A stretch of DNA of 64,000 nt. Origin: Lingula anatina (lineage: Eukaryota; Brachiopoda; Lingulata; Lingulida; Lingulidae). Below, in pieces: positions 59,806 to 64,000 of the stretch; position 1 is the first letter of the stretch, and every line of letters starts with the position of its first letter. The notes under the pieces were generated by a model. It was not told the DNA's origin and searched no databases. It saw nothing but the letters and a program-made list of their open reading frames with translations. A program made the position numbers and the translations under genes. The stretch covers positions 9,294 through 73,293 of the forward strand of contig NW_019775462.1 in the NCBI RefSeq assembly GCF_001039355.2, in the 5' to 3' direction.

Positions 59806-61197
59806 TGTGGCATTTACTTTGCAGTGATGCACAGCCCCCAAAAATATCTATATTTAGGTCATCTTCTTTCACCCATGAGATATGTCGTAAACAGGTGTAA
59901 GCGTACCCCTTTGTGATTCGCATGACCTAGTTAACAAAAATAGGTCATGTTTACATTGGCATTCCAGTCTCATTGTTTTATTATTTTCATCCAAATCCCT
60001 GCATTAGATTCATTCTTAGCTGGTCATATGTTTTGACGGATTTAGTCTTATTATTAATTCTTTAAGCGGGGATTCTGGATAACGGATACATCACTCCTTT
60101 GGAGCCGTTTTTCGACTGAAAGTAAATCCCTTACTAGAGGCGTGAAAGTGTCCCACCATCTGTATCAGTATTATGAATTTTTCTCTTTAAAATAGAAACT
60201 TTGGTATTCCTTATTAATTTGAGAACCTATGCACTAATTGCACATATTTAGAGATAACTAAAGCCAGATCACCTGAAATTTTCAGCAGTCCTCTGCCTTT
60301 TTCTTCAGGTGTTATACACTGTACTAAGTATAGACTATATTTGTGATTGTTTGTTTACTATATTATAAATAATACTAAATTATTTTGTACAATTCAACTC
60401 AGTGACACCAAAATAAACTTGGAATGCTTTTATTTCACACAAATTCTTCCAAATTCTTCCACTCCCATACATATTCAGTAATTATCAGCCACATGAATAA
60501 AGAAGAAAAAGAAGGTTTTAAAATATCATACCAATATTGCAAAAGTGAGTTAAACCTATATGCAATTTAAAGTTACTGCATTGCAGTTGCAGTTGTTTCA
60601 GGTTTTACAACAGGTTGTATGAAAAACAGAGAAAACTGCACATACACACCCTTAAATGGTTTAATTTCACAAAACTTTCAAAATCACAAAGCAACCTGAA
60701 AATACATCATTTCATCTTTTTGGAAGTGGAATGGTTTTCGACAAATCCATTTGGGCACCCACAATGAAAACAGAAATAAGTGTGACTAGTTGTTGCATGA
60801 GTACAAAAATGTTATGAAAAAAAAACACATGCTTCTTATAAAACACATCCAATCTAACAAAAATATTGTACATCAAAACTACACAAAAAAAGGAATTACT
60901 ATTTAACTTTTCAAAAATCGATGCTACAAATGTTCATTGGCATTAGGACGGCTTCTAAACACAACACTCCTACTGATGAAAAACTCAAGTAGAATTTTAA
61001 GAATCAGGACGGTAATAGTAACAAAAGTAAAACAAATATGGACGTTGGAAAAAGCATCCACGGCAGAAATAAAATTTGATACAAATATATTCATGGAGAA
61101 ACCTACATGACCTTACCAAAAGAAAAGTCTAGCATTGTTTCAAATATGGGCTGGTGCAAGTATTCTTACTCATCTAAAATCTTAAGTGTGTTATACT

Positions 61198-61984
61198 CTT
61201 TGATAAATTTGGGGATTGAGTTTTGCAAAGGTGTTCATATATACCCTCTGATTAATCAAAAAAAAAACTCACTTCTTTTTTTCCAGAAGAATAAATGCAG
61301 TTAATGTGCAGCTCCATTAATATTTTTTATATATGTAATTTCTAAGTGTTAATTACATGAAATAATGTGTTTAATAAATCTATGAATGGAAAAAATATAT
61401 ATCTTTCCTTTTAGACAGTTTTCAACAAATTCTAATATTAAGAAAATAACCAGATTTGACTACATACATAACAATTCTGAACACGACAGAGACAACACAA
61501 AGTGAGCAAAAGGAAAATGGGAAGCAGTGGTTTTGCAGTTCATTCATTAAATAAATAATTTATAATCAGAAATAACAGATCTTTCTAGAATGTCGCTGCC
61601 ACACAAGGTCTTGATCATAAATTGCACTGTTTGATGTGAATCAAATTTTTTTGCTTCGGAAATATGTTCAAGTTTCTTTTCCTTTCAAGGAAGTTTTGTA
61701 CAAACTAGACCCATTAGAAGATGAATACATGTAGAGCCTAACACTCACTTTCATTTTATCAAATAAGATGCAGCTTAAAAATAATGAAAAAATCCCCAGG
61801 GCTCCATTCACATGAAACCACTTGCTGCAGCACTTTTGGATTACAGCTAGTCTTACAAGAGGATAAAAAATAGAAAATCATACAGTTCTGTTGTTTCATA
61901 CTCATCTCTCCACTTGAACGGGTAATCTGGCACTAACTGCTTTTGATCCTGGATGGAACATTTTAACATGCATAGGACCTTTGT
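61198..61984. repeat. Unmerged duplicate, copy A
   Basis: 787 bp ending at the single N at 61985, near-identical to 61986-62855 but lacking 80 bp present in copy B at 62697-62776. Confidence 0.9.
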
Positions 61985-61985
61985 N

Positions 61986-62855
61986 CTTTGATAAATTTGG
62001 GGATTGAGTTTTGCAAAGGTGTTCATATATACCCTCTGATTAATCAAAAAAAAAAAATCACTTCTTTTTTTCCAGAAGAATAAATGCAGTTAATGTGCAG
62101 CTCCATTACTATTTTTTATATATGTAATTTCTAAGTGTTAATTACATGAAATAATGTGTTAAATAAATCTATGAATGGAAAAATATATATATCTTTCCTT
62201 TTAGACAGTTTTCAACAAATTCTAATATTAAGAAAATAACCAGATTTGACTACATACATAACAATTCTGAACATGACAGAGACAACACAAAGTGAGCAAA
62301 AGGAAAATGGGAAGCAGTGGTTTTGCAGTTCATTCATTAAATAAATAATTTATAATCAGAAATAACAGATCTTTCTAGAATGTCGCTGCCACACAAGGTC
62401 TTGATCATAAATTGCACTGTTTGATGTGAATCAAATTTTTTTTGCTTAGGAAATATGTTCAAGTTTCTTTTCCTTTCAAGGAAGTTTTGTACAAGCTAGA
62501 CCCATTAGAAGATGAATACATGTAGAGCCTAACACTCACTTTCATTTTATCAAATAAGATGCAGCTTAAAAATAATGAAAAAATCCCCAGGGCTCCATTC
62601 ACATGAAACCACTTGCTGCAGCACTTTTGGATTGCAGCTAGTCTTACAAGAGGATAAAAAATAGAAAATCATACAATTCTGTTGTTTCATACTCATGTTG
62701 TCAGAACTTCTACAACATACTCCTCAAATAAACTGCATACCACATGCCACTTTTGACATTGAATAATTTGCTTCATCTCTCCACTTGAACGGGTAATCCG
62801 GCACTAACTGCTTTTGATCCCGGATGGAACATTTTAACATGCATAGGACCTTTGT
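61986..62855. repeat. Unmerged duplicate, copy B
   Basis: Begins immediately after the N with the sequence that starts at 61198 and runs through to the end of copy A. Scattered single-base and homopolymer-length differences. Confidence 0.9.
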
Positions 62856-63039
62856 ACCCTGTCAACTATATTCCCACTTATGGAAGAAACATTGACTGAT
62901 CTCTTCCTACTTTAAAAACCTGTTTTTTTTACTATCTCCTCCAAACTGACTTCAAGGATTTAAAGATAATATCCTTGTTTCAGTCCTCTTTACTCTGAGT
63001 AAGTTAAGTACATTCTTTTGTCACAGTTGATGTTTGAGC

Positions 63040-63695
63040 TCATTTCTTAGAGTTTTCCTTTCTTGGTGAATTTCTTTTCTTTGGAGGTGGTTCTAGCGGA
63101 GTGTCTTCACAAGAGCTGCCACCTACAGTTTTGGCTAGGGGAGTTATAACCAGACCTTCGCTGAGATCTATTGTTGTCCCTTCTTGACTCTGAAACAACA
63201 TATTTAAACAGTTATGTTAATAAATTCAGCTTAAGATAAATTGAAACTGATGGAACTGATGTCCATGTTACACGCAATTTAAGCTATTTACTGTAACAAT
63301 ATGTAAAAGATATTCAAGCATAGAGAAGTAAAAAAAAGTCACTTATATGCTCAGAGAACAATTTCATCAGCTGTGTTAAGTTATAATATTGGAAATATTG
63401 GAGGTAAAACCTATCTCAACATTAGCTGTTGACTGAAGAAAAAATCACATCATTCACTAATGCTGCATTTTCATGCTATTTTCAAATATTATGGCAACAC
63501 CTTTTAAGGTTTATTACAATTTCTTTCAATGGCAACTTATTGATACATGATGGAATTAAAGACAATTATTCACAAAATCAGACAAAAATGGTACTTACTG
63601 CTCTGTAGTCTAGAAACATTTCTTTAAAGGCCATGAAATCGCTAAAAGTCAGTAACATCTCAAATATTTCACCTTCTAATTCTTCTTTCCTTTTA
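63040..63695 (-). CDS. ARL2BP: ARL2-binding protein, last two exons (5' part outside window)
   Basis: Effector of the small GTPase ARL2, acting at mitochondria, centrosome and cilia. Exon 63599-63695 (97 nt) encodes KRKEELEGEIFEMLLTFSDF and then MAFKEMFLDYRA, which matches the conserved helical core of ARL2BP (DIFDML.TFTDFLAFKEMFLDYRA in vertebrates). The last exon 63040-63189 encodes SQEGTTIDLSEGLVITPL, then a basic Pro/Lys-rich tail PPPKKRNSPRKENSKK that is longer and more basic than the mammalian end. Both junctions have AG/GT and agree in phase. The exons for the N-terminal BART half were not found in 63696-64000 and must lie beyond the window. Confidence 0.9.
63364..63455 (+). mobile_element. 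Remnant of the Penelope-like element end
   Basis: ATCAGCTGTGTTAAGTTATAA (as at 13249-13268, the left end of the full copy) joined directly to GGAAATATTGGAGGTAAAACC through ATCACATCATTC (as at 14157-14221, the right end). It is an internally deleted copy in the ARL2BP intron. Confidence 0.8.
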
Positions 63696-64000
63696 CTGAA
63701 ATCAATATATACCATCAAGTTACTTGAAAAACCATGTAGATTTTATTTCATACTATATAAAGAAAAAACATCTTGAAACTTATTTCTGTTTAAATTTTGA
63801 GCTGCAATATTAGTGCTCACCCAAACAAAAATAAAATGCTGTTAAAGTTATATCTGAATGAACAAATAAACCTGAACTTACATGGCAGCCAGATGATACG
63901 TATTTTAGATCTTGGATATCTCAGTCAGATTAAAAGTAGACAGTGAGACTAGCAACTGGGTTATACACCACAGATGTAGATTTGATTATACACTTGTGCA
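63696..64000. other. End of window, ARL2BP intron
   Basis: AT-rich with no frame that joins in phase to the exon at 63599-63695. A GTAAGT at about 63874-63879 (minus) has no open upstream frame of the needed phase. Confidence 0.5.

Larger units (their letters stand above)
59806..63039. other. Intergenic region between PHKB and ARL2BP
   Basis: PHKB upstream sequence, then AT-rich DNA without a gene. More than half of it is accounted for by the allelic-looking duplication 61198-61984 / 61986-62855. Confidence 0.6.

Noticed and set aside
1-64000. Bacterial-type systems (CRISPR, operons, phage genes)
   Set aside because: All recognised genes are spliced animal genes; the repeats seen are MITEs, SINEs and satellites with no spacer-repeat regularity.

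Overview
The window is eukaryotic nuclear DNA from an invertebrate animal. It is AT-rich, with intron-rich genes, GT-AG splice sites, dense MITE/SINE-type repeats and many microsatellites. A Toll-like receptor with the multiple-cysteine-cluster ectodomain, a Penelope-like retroelement and abundant CCTCCGCCAAGG and CAGGCCCGTAGCC foldback elements point to a marine invertebrate, perhaps a mollusc or other lophotrochozoan; a lancelet-like genome cannot be excluded. The assembly is a draft: there is one 737-bp N gap (48745-49481) and single Ns at 3413, 41392 and 61985. At two of those Ns the following sequence repeats the preceding contig with allele-like differences.

Layout. (1) 2609-14826 (+): a complete 12-exon copper monooxygenase of the DBH/MOXD1 family, about 633 aa. 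Its 5.3-kb first intron carries an antisense, single-exon C2H2 zinc-finger gene (4618-6156, 15 fingers). A dead Penelope-like element with an 11-bp target-site duplication sits just behind the 5' splice site of intron 11. (2) 14827-23401: repeat-rich intergenic DNA with two opposite-facing copies of a dimeric tRNA-derived SINE, tandem segment duplications, paired foldback elements and a weak candidate small gene (15848-16631). (3) 23402-26333 (-): a single-exon Toll-like receptor interrupted by one frameshift in a T5 run. (4) 26334-32298: gene-poor DNA with a diverged tandem duplication of about 0.7 kb, one copy of which contains a MITE with its empty-site counterpart visible in the other copy. 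(5) 32299-39236 (+): MEAK7/TLDC1, 10 exons, about 492 aa, with a partial exon duplication at exon 9. (6) 41704-59805 (-): phosphorylase b kinase beta subunit PHKB, 24 exons of which two are alternatives (1111 aa with either one). (7) 63040-63695 (-): the two last exons of ARL2BP; the rest lies beyond the window.

MEAK7 and PHKB are convergent. PHKB and ARL2BP run head-to-tail on the minus strand. The three genes do not form a known pathway: PHKB acts in glycogen breakdown, MEAK7 in lysosomal TOR signalling and ARL2BP in ciliary/mitochondrial ARL2 function. From established knowledge all three human orthologues lie on chromosome 16q, so their linkage here looks like old animal macrosynteny. The most interesting signals are the PHKB mutually exclusive exon pair, the MEAK7 exon fragment bounded by microsatellites with a decoy acceptor, transposons placed within about 50 bp of 5' splice sites in three genes, the dimeric tRNA SINE, and the filled/empty-site pair.
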